A stretch of DNA of 64,000 nt, taken from NCBI GenBank assembly GCA_018340375.1, contig JAFFJZ010000007.1, forward strand, positions 25,952,001 to 26,016,000. The letters are read 5' to 3'. Within the stretch, counting starts at the first letter, position 1; the number at the start of each line of letters is the position of its first letter. The stretch comes from Gonatopus flavifemur (lineage: Eukaryota > Arthropoda > Insecta > Hymenoptera > Dryinidae). Below, piece after piece: positions 1 through 11,353 of the stretch. The notes under the pieces were generated by a model, which was given only the letters and a program-made list of their open reading frames with translations, was not told the DNA's origin and ran no database searches. A program made the position numbers and the translations under genes.

Positions 1-484
1 AGAGAAGTTCCTATTAGCAATAGATTAACCAACCAAAGCTTTTCAGTTTTCTTATTCATTCAATAACAACATACTATTCGTATATTGCTGTAAAATGAAT
101 ACAATTTTTGCTTCCTCGTTAGAGGGAAACTGTGTGATCGTTTCGAGGGACCAAAAATTTTTTTGTCTCCAAACTCACAATCTTTTAGACCAAAATGTTC
201 CTCAGAGCTCAGAGAGTGATTCTGGTTCCGTGTCTGTCTGTCTGTGTGTTTGTGGGGATGTAAACTATTCTGCGACCGCGCATATCTTTCGTTCTTATCA
301 TCCGATCGCCATGAAATTTTTATCACAGTTGGAACCCGTGCTGATAGTGGGCCCATATGAGTTTTATCCTCATCGATTGAAAACTGTGGAAAATTTTCTT
401 CTCGCGATTCACATCATTTTACAATATTTTGAAAGCATTCCTTCCCCATGTCGGTATCATCCAAATGCCATGAAACTTAGAGTA
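1..484 (+). repeat. Dispersed repeat R, left part of copy 1
   Basis: This stretch belongs to a diverged repeat family that I call R. It shares long blocks with 1743-2079, 7051-7290 and 47440-48690, for example the words around 'gccatgaaatttttatcac', 'cccatatgagttt' and 'gacaatattttgaaa'. It holds a short run of TGTC/TGTG units at 229-250. No conserved reading frame runs through the copies, so I read it as non-coding repeat rather than as a gene. Mariner M1 interrupts it at 485. I do not recognise the family. Confidence 0.6.
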
Positions 485-1742
485 CTACTGTGGGCAAAAA
501 ATAGTAAGACTTTGTTCATCATTTAAAAATTCTCAATTTATTCTACTCAATCTATTTCGTGCCCCTCAAAGTGACCCCCCCTGGCTCCAATACACTTGTG
601 CCAACGTTTTTTCCAATCCTCGAAACAGTTGTTGAAGTCAATTTCCAGAATAGCCTTCAACGCGCGTAGCGATTCACGTTTAATGTCTTCAATTGACTTG
701 AAACGATTTCCCCGGAGCGGTCGTTTGAGTTTTCTGAATAGCCAGAAGTCACACGTAGCTAAATCAGGCGAGTACGGTGGTTGCGGCACGATATTGGTTG
801 ACAATTCGGCGAAAAACTCACGAAGAATCAATGCAGCATGCGAAGGGGCATTATCGTGGTGCAAAACCCAAGAGTTGTCGGCCCATAATTCCGGCCTTTT
901 TTCATAGCTTCGCGCAAACGACGCATAACCCTCAAATAGTATTCCTTGTTCACAATTTGGCCGGTCGGAAGGAATTCGGAGTGCACCACACTTTGATAAT
1001 CGAAGAAAACTATCAACAAAACCTTGATTTTTGATCTGCTTTGACGTGGTTTTTTCGGCTTCGGGTCATGTTTCGCACGGTATCCGGCCGATTGATTGTC
1101 TGTTTCCGGGTCGTAAGCATAGATCCAAGACTCATCGTCAGTAATGATACGTTTCATGACATCCTGGTAGTTGGAAAGCATTGTTTCACAGACGTCAACG
1201 CGACGCTGTTTTTCGAAAAAATTGAGTGATTTTGGGACCAATCGTGCTTTTACTTTCGTTAGGCCCAAATGATCTTCCAAAAGGGTTTTGACTGATCCTT
1301 CCGATATTCCAACGATGCCAGTAAGGTCTCTGACTGTTAATCGTCGATTCTCAAGCACCAATTCCTTGATTTTATTGGCGCGTTGAACATCAGTTGATGT
1401 TGATGGCCGTGCTGGACGTGGTTCGTCGTCAACGCGTTCTCGACCCTCTTTGGATAATTTGTACCAATCAAAAACACTTGCTCGCGACAAACAATTATCA
1501 CCGAAGGCCTTTTGCAAATTTAATGGAACTTCTTTGTTGAATAATTTCACTCATTGTAAAAATCGCCTTCACTTTTTGTACTCCAGAAAGACAAGCTATA
1601 CTAAATACTAATGATTATTTTGATTTGACATTTGGCACAGATGTCACTGACAGTCATACCAACTTAGAAAAAAAATATTTCGACGAATGGGTTTTCGCGC
1701 GAAATTTAAATTAAAAAGTCTTACTTTTTTTGCCCACAGTAG
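485..1742 (-). mobile_element. Mariner element M1
   Basis: A complete mariner-type DNA transposon of 1,258 bp. Its inverted ends begin CTACTGTGGGCAAAAAA at 485 and are mirrored at 1742, and each end is flanked by a TA (483-484 and 1743-1744), the normal mariner target duplication. Joining the flanks restores a continuous R repeat, which confirms the boundaries. The transposase lies on the minus strand and is broken. Confidence 0.93.
547..1554 (-). pseudogene. Mariner transposase (M1), broken
   Basis: This is the remnant of a D,D34D mariner transposase, the enzyme that cuts and pastes the element at TA sites. The three catalytic aspartates are visible: the first in DDESW, the second in HHDNAPSH, the third in PDLATCDFWLF, with 34 residues between the last two. 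The start ATG is at 1554 (MSEIIQQ). Soon after it the frame breaks and about 15 codons of the first DNA-binding helix-turn-helix appear to be missing, because the sequence jumps from the opening residues straight to AFGDNCLSRASVFDW. A second frameshift lies in a run of six T at 897-902. The C-terminus ends HEID at 547. Length is otherwise near the 340-350 residues usual for the family. It cannot encode an active enzyme. Confidence 0.92.
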
Positions 1743-2079
1743 TATAATCAGTTTACGGGGAAATAGTTGTATGGTGTGAATTTCAAACAAATCGGAATTG
1801 AAGGAAGAAAGTGGTAAGCACTGAGCTTACAAAATTTGACAATTTCATGAACATCCGTCTCATGCGGATAACTTCCATTCCTATGATCCAATTTTCATGA
1901 AATTTCCACCACAGCTTCATGCAGTGTGGACCGCAGCCCCATATAAGTTCCAACCTGATTCTCTAAGGAAAACGGGAGAGGGAAAGAAAACATGTTTTCG
2001 AAAATTGTGATTTTGCGACCGAGCATGTCTTCGCTTCCTGTTATCCGGTTGGGATGAAGTTTTTACCACGTTCTGATTA
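1743..2079 (+). repeat. Dispersed repeat R, copy 1 continued
   Basis: This continues the R repeat after mariner M1. The word 'gtgaatttcaaacaaatcgg' recurs at about 7227 and in altered form near 48030. The repeat is cut at about 2080 by the LINE, and the base run cacgttctgatta (2067-2079) is duplicated with two mismatches at 7038-7050. Confidence 0.6.
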
Positions 2080-2236
2080 TTCAATCAATCAATCGAACGT
2101 TTATTGTATTTTGAGTGCAAAGCACTTCTTACTAGGAGGTGATACAGAGTGGTCAAATTATTGTTTAATCCCGGGTAGTTTCTATTACAATATTCTATCA
2201 CAATAACACATGTTATTCAGAACGTACAAATGCCCG

Positions 2237-5200
2237 TCACTTTAACATTTCGCTCATATAGCAATATGTTATTTTCACCTGATTCTTGGTATTTTTCCCG
2301 ATTATATCTATACTTATAGGTTGGGCTGACTTACAGAAGCTTAAATATCTTGTCCTCATCGGTTGGTATATGGGACATCGACACAATATATGGTCAACTG
2401 TCTCGAGCTCCATTAGATTACAGGTCAAACATATTTCTGTGGGTTTTATACTATGAGTTATTCCTTGGCATCGTATTCTCATTCCATACTGGTTAGCTAG
2501 ACGTAAATTGACAATGACTCTTTGCCATTCCAGAGGGCAACGATACTCAGAGTGCCAAGTGGGAGCCAACAATGACTCTGGTTCAAACACTATTTGACAA
2601 AAGGCTGATGTTTGGTATCTTTCGGCATCATCTCTCTGTAACTTCATCTTCAAATCCCGGACAAAATGAGCCTTCCGCTGTTTCAATACTGCCGCGCTCA
2701 GATACTCCCAAATATCTTGATAACCCACGAGCTCGAGACAGCTGCGAAATTGCTCCGTCCAGTTGTAACTTTCTTCGCATCCGGGGAACTGGGCAGGGGC
2801 TAGCTTGCGAAGTCTATCGAAACACAATCTAGGATATCTGTATTGAGGCATTCCAAGAATTTTAACGATCCAATCCCATGATAGTTTCATAGCTTCATGT
2901 ATCACTGGCAGCAGTCCCAATTCGAGACTAAGAGCATAACCTGGTGTATTTTTCGGTAATGCGAGTAATTTTTTAAAGAATTCAGTTTGTATAACATCAA
3001 TTTTCTTACCGTCCCGTAGACCCCATATTGGGAAACCGTATAATAGAACCGAGATAATCATAGAATTATACAATTTTAGTTTCGCATCCCAAGTGTCCGC
3101 TTTACTTGTAACCAGAATTGGGACTACAACCCCTATTGCCTGCCTTGCTTTTTTATGGCATTGTCTACAGCTCCTAGGCCCCGTGAGGAGCTCCTTATAG
3201 TTCCTCCTAGATAACTGACTTCCCTCACCACCTCAATCCGCTCTGCCCCATAAAAGTACGAAACTTTGCTTCCTCTTCTGATATTGCCAGTTCTATCGAA
3301 AGGAATAATCTTTGTTCTTGAGGCATTCACAGTGAGTTTATTTCCAGCGCAGTACTCATACAAAATTTGAAGTTTGCGTTTGATATCCGCCGGGGAGTGC
3401 GCATGGATTACAAAATCATCTGCATAGAGAAGTGAAAGAATGTCAACTAAACTATTTACAAACACACCCGAGCATCCCCTCCCTCTAAAGTAAGTTTCTA
3501 TATCTGCCAGAAATAGAGTGAAAAGAATTGGACTCATTGATTCACCTTGCAATACCCCCTATGTGATATCAAATTGCTCTGAGAGTTTATTCCCGACTTT
3601 CACCTGGGCAGTAGCTATATCATAATATTTGTTTCAATATTCGAATCATTTCAGCACTGATACCAAGGTTATGCAACTTTTTTCATAACAAGTTATGGTT
3701 CACAGAGTCAAAAGCTCGACTGGAATCAATGATTACCGCATAAACTGTCCTATTCTTATGTCTCAACTGTATTCGCACAGTAGCCATAAGCGGATGGAGA
3801 TTGTCATAACAACCCCTTTCCGCACGGAGCCCTGATTGACATTCCGGGATTATTCCCGATTGTTCAGCCCATGTCGTTAACCTATCGTTGAGCATTCTAG
3901 TAAAAAGCTTAGTGATCGTGCAAATCAGTGCTATACTTCGGTAATTACTAGGCTCCGAGCGATTCCCTTCTTTGTGTAGCATTGTAAGTAATGTCCTGGA
4001 CCAAAATTCTGGAACATTTTCGGAGTTGAGAATTTTATTCAGTATTACAGTGAGCTACATTTGCCAATTGTTTGGCAGTGCGTTATAACTATCGTTTGGG
4101 ATAATGTCAATACCAGGAGCTTTGTAATTTTTGAGTTTCAGCAACGCCCTTCGTACCTCACTAAGAGAAAAATCTTGATTCAAGAACGGATGCTCTACAA
4201 CAATCAAGGATATTTTATCTATTGTTCTGGAGGTATATAAATTAATGGAATAGTTGTACCATTCAATGAGAGTTATTTCAGAGTAGTTTTCAGTTCGGGA
4301 TCTGAACGCTCTTACAGCTTGCCAGAATTGACCTGGGTTTCTAGTATTAGCGAGCGGTTACATTCGCTGATTTCTTGCTTCCTGTTTTTTCTTCGCCAAA
4401 ACTTTCCTATATTCTTTCTTCAAATCAAACCCTTCTTCCAGATCCTCTGGAGATGTGAAATGGAGCCTTCTGCACTGTCTGAGGGCGAATGCATACTCTT
4501 TTTTGGCATTTCGACACTCTTCATCAAACCAGTTTGATGAGCGAGGTCTTCTTGAATATATATTCCGATTGTTTCACATGATTCTAGAATAGCTCGTGAC
4601 AAGTTTTCAGCTATATTCGTTACGCTGCATTGGTTAAAATTCATTTGTATTCTGTTAGAATAGAACATATGTGATGCATATGCCTCTAAGTGTGAAGGGC
4701 TCCACTTTATAATTCTCTGTTCATCACGTGGTTCAATATTATCTACTGCATGAGAATTCTGAGATTTATTGGCAGATCTAAGAATAACTAATGCCGGAAA
4801 GTGGTCGGACAGCACCGGTGCGTGTATGACTTCTAAATCTGTTATCAAATGTAAATTTGAAAGCCTTGTCCATATTGAGTCGATAACGCTCCCTCCTTTC
4901 GTGCATCTGTACGTAAGTTGGGCTGGAGAATCATTATGACATCTGCCATTTAATACAGCGTATCCATTCTCCTCCATGAATTGTAAAAGTAATTCCCCCC
5001 TCATATTACACACTTTATCCTGAGAAGTGCGAATGTTATTTAGGGCCAGTCCATCGATAATATCGACGGGGAGTTCATTTAGTTCAGCTATCCGTGACTT
5101 AAAATCTCCCCCGATCAGAAAAATATCCTTTGGATACGTCGATTCTAGATCATGGATGACAAGTTGCCACAAGTCAAGAGCGTGATCAATTTCCAACGTT

Positions 5201-5567
5201 GGTTCAAGGTAGACTAGACCTAAAATATTATTCCTCTCACCTAATTCAAGTCTTACGAAGACCCACCAATCACTAGAGTCTAGGATGATTGGTTCAGATA
5301 CTGTCTTTTTTACAAGTAAGAGTAATCCTCCGCTGGGTCTAACCACGCACTTTTCCCGGGTTGCATACACCCATCTACAATAATATTTCTTTTCACACTT
5401 TCGTGTATTCTAGACGTGGTTTGCCAAGTTTCAGTGTGCCCAATTACTTCTGCATTGATGAATTCTAATTCTTTTTCTAATCCCAAGTTTTTAATGCCTC
5501 CACAATTCCAAATCGCTATCCTAATATTATTCTTATATGTTATACCAGTTGTCTTCTTCGCGTCCAA
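2237..5567 (-). pseudogene. LINE ORF2: endonuclease and reverse transcriptase, broken
   Basis: The remnant starts at an ATG at 5567 (MDAKKTTG) and covers about 1,100 codons. First comes an apurinic-type endonuclease, which nicks target DNA: IRIAIWNCGGIKN near the start, GGDFKSR, GGSVIDSIW and LSDHFPAL further on. The reverse transcriptase follows, with EGNRSEPSNYRSIAL, the palm motif IIDSSRAFDSV, the block LQGESMSPILFTLFLADIE, and the catalytic YADD at about 3430. The C-terminus holds a Cys/His cluster (CLTCN...HILCRCP, about 2365-2425) typical of many insect LINEs. Lesions I can see: a frameshift at about 5366-5376, one near 4540, others between 4420 and 3982 and between 3683 and 3562, a TAG stop at 3560-3562 just before the LQGE block, and a frameshift in an A run near 3148. 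It overlaps the end of ORF1 by 28 bases. Confidence 0.9.
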
Positions 5568-6480
5568 TGTTCCATCCGAGGCAGTTGACCGTTTTTTGAT
5601 CTTTGTGACCGTATTCCCTTGTACGCTGCCGGCGCAGCTGCCGGTGTTGCAGTGTGATGAGCGAGGTTAGATCGTGACATCGGTTGGGAGTTGGTTATAT
5701 CAGATCCTGGTGATATGGCTCTTCCATCTTTTCCTTGAAGGATGGAGGTATTTTCGGTCTCGTTCAAATTCGTACTTGATCATTTACAATAACTTTATTT
5801 TTGTATGCTGTTGCTTTCCCTCCGGGTTTCCTAATCTCTCGTGCCGAACATCGTCCTTGATATTCAATGTTTCTCTCTTTTCCGGTGATATCATTTCCAA
5901 TGTATACCCCAACATCGCGTAACTTTTCATGTTTCTGCAATGATATGTCATTTTTCATTTGCCATGAAGAAAATTTCGCCAGAATTCTGTTTCCATCTGT
6001 TCCAAGAATTCTTGCTTCTTCAGCTGCGTTTTCTACGCCAAACTTTGCCTTGAGGAATTCATTAACTTCTCTCACACAATTGTTTGAATTTAACGCTAGG
6101 CCCTCAATTATTATATTAAATTTTTTGAGTTCCCTTTCGTGCTTTTCGAGAAGCTCATCCCTCTTTTTCTCTCGTGCGAGAAGCTCCTCGTTGGTTCTAC
6201 GTAAGAGTGCAATATCCGCACGTCAGTTCCCCAATTCTGTTCGTAATTCAGTTTCAAAATTTTCCTTCATCTCTTCCTTGACTGATTCACTTTTTCTTTC
6301 AATGTCAGTAAGTCTTTTTAAAATTTATTCAATTTGCTTCCCATTGCATCAGGTTTTTGTGGGATCGGAGAGGAAGAGTTCGGTATTCTTTCCTTTTTGT
6401 GATAAACTCCTTGATCTAGAATAGATAAATCTGTGTTAATACTGTTAGGTTCAGAGTTGTCTTCTGGGTCCGATAGAGAT
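5540..6480 (-). pseudogene. LINE ORF1: nucleic-acid-binding protein, broken
   Basis: Read on the minus strand, this is an L1-like ORF1 protein that would coat the element's RNA. A proline- and serine-containing N-terminus is followed by a charged, helical coiled-coil stretch (EEMKENFETELRTELG, then LLAREKKRDELLEKHEREL). Next comes the block KKFNIIIEGLAL, which resembles the RNNIIIFGL block of insect LINE ORF1 proteins, and then a compact domain around RILAKFSSWQMKNDIS and VGVYIGNDITGKERN. Lesions are a frameshift near 6321, a TGA stop at about 6223-6225 and a frameshift near 5767. The true start is unclear; I could follow the frame back to about 6480. The tail to 5540 is low-complexity (Ala, Pro, Thr). 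Confidence 0.72.
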
Positions 6481-7037
6481 GGGGAATTTTCTTTTTTTCG
6501 TTCTCTCTTTTGTTATTGTGGTGTCGCTAATACTTCTCTCTCTCGACCATATGTAAGATCTGGGTGGTCTGCCTCTCGATACACTACGTGACTTATTTAT
6601 AAAATTGTTTGGATTGGATTTTGAGTAACTACCAACACGTTTGGATTAAGTCTGGGTGGCGTTACCGTCATCTAAACAAATCAGAGAGCTACTTTTCCTT
6701 CTCTTGGTTCCGCCCAATTCGCAATGGTTGATCAATTGTTGATCGGCCCTTTCTTCGATTTTTTCTTTGGAGTACAAGGATCCCTTCATCGATGGATACC
6801 GTCAAATCTTCGGAATGTTCTCGAAGCCACGTTATTGAGTTCTTAAGACCACTTCAAACTATTTACGCGAAGAGCACGACTATACCACAACACAGATCAC
6901 AATAGACAATGTTTCATCAATCACCACTGATGCATTGAAATAATCAAACGATCAAGCGTATGTAATTATCGTATAGTTCAATTCGAGCGCGAAACAACAC
7001 ACGTCTACTGTGTATCGGCTACACTAGCGCCCCCCAT
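6481..7037 (-). other. LINE 5' leader, no reading frame
   Basis: This is the presumed 5' untranslated and promoter region of the LINE. It holds no reading frame I can support. The 5' boundary is set by the R repeat resuming at 7051 after the imperfect target duplication. Confidence 0.5.
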
Positions 7038-7050
7038 CACGTTCTAATTG

Positions 7051-7290
7051 TGATCCGATCGTGTTCCCACATGAGTTTCATCCCAATCGGTTGAAAACTG
7101 GGAAAAATTTTCTTTTGCGATCCGTGTTATTTGACAATATTTTGAAAACATGCTTTCCCTATGTTCGTATCATCCAAATGCCATGTAATAGTGAACATAT
7201 CCAAACCCGGAGGCATTAGTTGTACGGTGTAAATTTCAAGCAAATCGGAAGCGAGGGGAGGACACGGTAAGCATCAAGCTTTGAAACAGT
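7051..7290 (+). repeat. Dispersed repeat R, right part of copy 1
   Basis: R sequence resumes after the LINE with 'cacatgagtttcatcccaat', then the 'ttgacaatattttgaaaa' and 'atcatccaaatgccatg' blocks that also occur at 400-470 and 47930-47990. Together with 1-484 and 1743-2079 it makes up more than one R unit. Confidence 0.6.
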
Positions 7291-8354
7291 ATTTTTTCCA
7301 ACAATAACGAGGAAGCCATGTGCCAATTGGCAGAGGTTTTTATATTTGTTCTAGTCGAAAGGTACAAAACCCCGGTTCTACTCCATGAGTGGAGTAAAAC
7401 CGGGTACTCGTTTAAATAAATCTAAAACACTTCTGAATTGTGAAATTTTCAGCACCAACAGTTGGATTCGATAAAAATTCCGAAAACAGACATGAGTGAT
7501 GTTTGAAAATTGATATATTTTGATCAACTCAAAAAAATTGTTCAGAGCAAGAATTCTTTTGCGGCCAACTCAGTTGAGAACACAAGTCGCAAGCACACAC
7601 AAAGGGATCTTCAAGAATTAACATATTTTGATGACTATTTTAGAATAAAAACACAAATTTTGTTAAATTTTATAAATTGGAAGACCAAATCTCAAGTACC
7701 CGGCTTGACCCAACAGTAACTTGTTGAGGTCAATATTGGCTTAGATAGATTATGCGTTGCTCTAGGCGAATTATTGAAAAATGAAAATCCGCAGGAAGAC
7801 ATGCTCAATTGAAGTATGTACGTGCCTCTTCTTGAGAGAGTGATGAGGCACTTGAAACTTACTACGCAAATGCAAGAACTTTCACCATTTTTCCGCAGAA
7901 AACTTTGAACAACGTTCTGAGTGAGAAAGAGCGTTGCATCGATGGTGTTGTTCTCTCCAACTGCTCAAAATATCTACTGCTACTAGCCCAAGCGTGTTCT
8001 TTCAGAAAGAAGCACTAATCACGGAGATATTGAGGTACCCGGTTTGACCTACCTAACTGGTTTTATCCGACTCTCCCCTACATTTATTTGTATTAATTCC
8101 TAAAATAGCATTGGTATTCTTTACAAATACAAATAAATTAACATACCTTTGATTGATTTCAGAATAGGATTTTGTAGAAAGATCGGTATATTCCCTCCTC
8201 ATTATTCTTGAATGGTTCTCTTACTACACAAGAAATTCACACGTACAGGGTAATGGACTAGAATCTGAAGTCACGTTTTATCGCATAAAATTCTGATGAA
8301 TGAAAATGATTTACATATTCAGCTTTGCTTATATAAAACCACCAATATGAGTTG
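7291..8354. other. Unassigned AT-rich DNA with one short hairpin
   Basis: No gene is supported. A perfect-looking hairpin lies at about 7361-7408, where 'ccccggttctactcc' is mirrored by 'ggagtaaaaccgggt'. The word 'gtacccggtttgacc' at about 8034 and 'gtacccggcttgaccc' at about 7697 repeat part of that hairpin, so this could be a decayed DNA element with such ends. A 69-codon open frame at 7510-7719 shows no recognisable motif. Confidence 0.35.
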
Positions 8355-8623
8355 CAGGGATGTTAAAATATACGATTCTAATATTTTTTTACATAACGTG
8401 TAGAAAAATGTAAAATACATCATGTAAATTACACCTTATATGTAAAAAACGTAAAATACTCAATTTTAGTTAGTAATTGACTTTATTGCTCATTCTCAGC
8501 AATACGTAAACTGTAATACTCAATTTTCAAATTATTCAGGTTATGTGACTTACAGATTATGAATGGATAATACTTTGCGATTGATTGAACGCCTGTTATT
8601 AATGTTCAATTATTGGTAGGCTA

Positions 8624-8711
8624 CCCACACAGCACAGGAGTTTAAAAAGAATTCTCAAAAATTCATGATGAATTCTTCGCGAACTCTTTCTAAACTGTTA
8701 TGCTGTATGGG
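8624..8711. mobile_element. Family-2 miniature foldback (CCC...GGG), 88 bp
   Basis: Inverted ends CCCACACAGCACAGGAG and CTGTTATGCTGTATGGG surround GAATTC-rich arms. TA flanks both sides (8622-8623 and 8712-8713). The ends match other elements in the window with CCCAnACAGCACA ends. Confidence 0.7.
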
Positions 8712-8737
8712 TACATTTTAATACTGTCGAAAAACGT

Positions 8738-8831
8738 CCCAGATCTCAGATAGCACAAAAATTCTTAAAGAGGTCTTAAAGAATACAATTCATTCATAAA
8801 GAACTCTTTAAGAATTCTTGTGCTATCTGGG
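8738..8831. mobile_element. Family-2 miniature foldback, about 90 bp
   Basis: A near-perfect hairpin: CAGATAGCACAAAAATTCTT on the left is mirrored by AAGAATTCTTGTGCTATCTG on the right. The left tip reads CCCAGATCTCAGATAGCAC, apparently with a small internal duplication. It touches the next palindrome at its right end. Confidence 0.65.
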
Positions 8832-9106
8832 ATAACACGAAGAATTCTTCTTAAAAAAAAAGAATAGAATTCTTCAAGAACTCTTTTGGAACCAATGAAT
8901 TCATAAACAGCTCTGGAAAAGATCAATTTTTCGGACATTAACGAGTTCTTTGATAATATTGAAAGTATTGTTTTAGTACCCTCAAAGAACTTGTTAATGT
9001 CCCAAACATTAAACTCCTTCAGAGCTCTTTACGGATTCATTAGTTCGAAAAGAGTTCTTGAAGAATACTATTCTTATTTTTGGGAAAGAATTCTTCGTGT
9101 GTTATC
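8832..9106. mobile_element. Long-arm foldback, about 275 bp
   Basis: Both arms run about 130 bases: ATAACACGAAGAATTCTTC at the left tip and its mirror GAATTCTTCGTGTGTTAT at the right tip. Inside the arms, TTCTTCAAGAACTCTTTTGG and the mirrored form, and 'acattaacgagttctttga' with its mirror, pair almost to the centre near 8967. The outer bases GGG...CCC suggest kinship with the CCC-ended families. No coding content. Confidence 0.72.
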
Positions 9107-9109
9107 AGG

Positions 9110-9291
9110 GGTTTTCTTTCCTTCCTTCCGATAGATCCTTAATGCCAATTCATTGTTAATTGATTAGGAACATTTTCAAGTGGATAAATATGTGAGAAAT
9201 ATTCTTCTGAACATATTCATGCACTTGAAAATGTTTCTAATCAATCAAGAATGAAATGACAACAAGGATCTATCGGAAAGAAAGAAGAGGA
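9110..9291. mobile_element. Foldback, about 180 bp
   Basis: An inverted repeat with CCTTCCGATAGATCC on the left mirrored by GGATCTATCGGAAAG on the right, and a second paired block where 'gaacattttcaagtg' meets 'cacttgaaaatgtttc'. It abuts the previous palindrome. No coding content. Confidence 0.65.
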
Positions 9292-9794
9292 TTAATTGAA
9301 CCCACTGTTTATACGTTATGGATTGAAAACTCAATGTCCTCATTCAGATTTGATTTTGAAATAATAATTATTATTCTTTCTCCCGACAATTAACTGAAAA
9401 CTTATAAATTATTGATTCACCTTTGTCAAATATATAGAGAGGCAATTTTTTGAATTTTGAATTTCACGGGTGTAAAATACGTATGTAAATTACTCTCGAT
9501 TTTTTAACGTAAAATACATAGTTTTTTACGTGTCAAAAACTGTGTATAATACATCATGTATTTCACTTTAACAACCCTGTTCATTTCCACGGCTGCCATG
9601 TCTCCACCAATTCTCCATTCCATCGAAGTCCTAGATGGAGGATCGGTGATTGTGCTGTACAGATGTATGTTATATTATGATTCATATTTGTACACTGAGA
9701 AAACGATTTAGTTATAGTTACCAGCATTTGGTAGGTTACCAAACATCGTAGTTGGATATGGTGGAATACAAATTTAGTTATAACTACCGATATA

Positions 9795-10031
9795 CACAGA
9801 AAAAAGTATTCCTTTGAATCTAAGAAATTGTTATTTGAATAGGTCCAAATAGATATTTCGGTGACAGGAATGAATATTTTGTTCATGTAAAAGAATTTAT
9901 TACTTGGCCCATAATCATTTGAATAACAAATTTGTTTGTATCAAAACAATATTCATTCTTGTTAAAGAGATATTTATTCGGACTTATTCAAATAATAATT
10001 TCTTAGATTCAAAGAAATACTTCTTCCTGTG
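9795..10031. mobile_element. Family-1 foldback A, copy 1
   Basis: A palindromic miniature element with ends CACAGAAAAAAGTATTCC and its mirror AATACTTCTTCCTGTG, flanked by TA on both sides (9793-9794, 10032-10033). Arms of about 100 bases pair well, for example 'tttgaatctaagaaattgtt' with its mirror. The same interior recurs at 17534-17778 and, shortened, at 27142-27282. Confidence 0.8.
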
Positions 10032-10138
10032 TACAGATTCACAAATGAGACATCTGGTTATATTGGGTGTGCAAGTTGAAACTCGGCATTTTTTTGTCAA
10101 ATTGAATTTTATTCAAAAAAGAATTCTTTCAAGAATTG

Positions 10139-11078
10139 TCAATTAAAATATCCGTCGTTATTATCTACAGTCTTTTGCCATTTATCGGGTAGTAGATAAA
10201 TGCCTTCACGATAGAAACTTGGTGGTTATGAAACAAAATAGTTATCCAGCCATTTCCGGACATCTTCGATATTCATGAAGTGCTGCTCCTTCAAATAAGA
10301 CGACATTGATCTGAATAAGTGATAATCAGAAGGAGCTGAGTCTGGTAAATATGCCGCATGAGGTACAACTTCCCAGCCTAAATTGAAGATGAGTTCCTGG
10401 GTTGGTTTTGCTGTATGTGGACGTGCATTATCATGCGGCAGCATCACTTTTCGCCTTCCTTGCCCCGTGAATGGTCTTTTTTCCTCTAGAGCATCACTTA
10501 CTTCGATCAGCTGGGCCCGGTAACGCTCAGCCCTGATAGTTTGGCCAGGTTCGAAAAGCTCGGAGTGAATGATTCCTCTCCAATCCCACCAGACACAGAG
10601 TAAAACTTTCTTTGCATGAATATTCGGTTTTTCAACTGATGTAGATGGCTGGGCTGGATCAACCCATGCTCTCCTACGTTCAGGATTGTCGTAAAATGTC
10701 AATTTTTCATCACTCGTAATGATTTTATGCAGTTAATTCTTCTTCTTAAACCGAGAAAACAAATTCATGCAAATGGCAACTCTTTGTCTTTTATTTTCTT
10801 CCGTCAGTTTATGAGGAACCCATTTTCCTTCCTTCTGTATTTTTCCCAAAGCATGCAATCGAAATGAAATTACTTGACGAGTAACTCCTAACTGTTCTGC
10901 AAGCTCTTCTTGAGTTTGACATGGATTTTCATTCAGTAAAACTTCAAGTTCTTCATCCTCAAATTTTTTGATTGCACCTGGACGTGGATCGTCCTCAAGA
11001 CTGAAATTTCCATTACGAAATCTTGTAAACCACTTTTTTACTGTTGAATGGCTCACAGAATGTTGACCCAATGTTGTA
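10139..11078 (-). pseudogene. Mariner transposase (M2), main part, broken
   Basis: This is most of a D,D34D transposase on the minus strand. It begins in the second helix-turn-helix region (LGQHSVSHSTVKKWFTRF) because the first 30 or so codons lie on the other side of the piggyBac insertion at 15990-16074. Visible motifs are the WVPH(K/E)LTE linker, the first aspartate in SDEKL (the usual tryptophan is leucine here), the second in PHDNARPH, and the third in SAPSDYHLF, with 34 residues between the last two. A TAA stop lies at about 10731 and another at 10223-10225; the reading frame then goes on to YFN and a stop at 10139. Not functional. Confidence 0.9.
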
Positions 11079-11082
11079 TTAA

Positions 11083-11353
11083 CCCATTAGGTCTCATGGC
11101 TAGTAAAGCGCAGATAGCGCCAAACTATTTACGCCATTAATTGCATTGGCGAAAAATAAGATATACGTTCTTTGTTGTTTCACGATTCGAATGTTTATTG
11201 CAAACATTGTTCAAACAAATCAGCTAAAACTTCCGAATTCCGGAAAACCGAGGGTGCCAATCGATTCTACGGGAAAAATCATGAAAGGAAACCTATTTAC
11301 TGTATTTGAAAAAAAATTTGTTCAGCCGTCAAATTATTATAAACAAAGATATA
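11083..11353 (+). repeat. piggyBac left terminal inverted repeat (part 1)
   Basis: This arm pairs with the right end of the element (about 15720-15985 reversed) at roughly nine bases in ten. It continues past mariner M3 at 12641-12731, giving a total arm of about 360 bases. It includes the block 'cattggcgaaaaataagat' that is found several times at the right end. Confidence 0.85.

Larger units (their letters stand above)
2080..7037 (-). mobile_element. Non-LTR retrotransposon (LINE), about 5 kb, dead
   Basis: A near full-length LINE on the minus strand, inserted in the R repeat. Evidence is the order 5' leader, ORF1, ORF2 (endonuclease then reverse transcriptase), a 3' end with an AATAAA signal near 2100, and a simple TTGA/TGAT tail at about 2080-2093 instead of a plain poly-A. 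An imperfect 13 bp target duplication flanks it (2067-2079 and 7038-7050). Such non-poly-A tails are known in several Jockey/I/CR1-type clades; I cannot fix the clade by eye. Both reading frames carry several lesions, so it is an old copy. Confidence 0.88.
8355..9579. mobile_element. Nested palindromic DNA element with CAGGG ends
   Basis: The ends are inverted: CAGGGATGTTAAA at 8355 and its mirror TTTAACAACCCTG at 9579. Further in, both arms carry 'gtaaaatacatcatgtaaat'-like words, so the whole is a foldback element. CAGGG ends occur in hAT elements, but I see no matching 8 bp target duplication, so the family is open. Its middle is filled with at least four smaller palindromes listed separately. 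No transposase is present. Confidence 0.6.

Noticed and set aside
95..526. Open frame of 143 codons on the plus strand
   Set aside because: It runs through the R repeat and into mariner M1's end, has no motif, and is not kept in the other R copies.
5867..6424. Plus-strand open frame of 185 codons rich in Ser and Phe
   Set aside because: It is the reverse shadow of the coiled-coil region of the LINE ORF1.
8355..9291. Hairpins as transcription terminators
   Set aside because: The arms are far too long and lie among transposons with no nearby gene.
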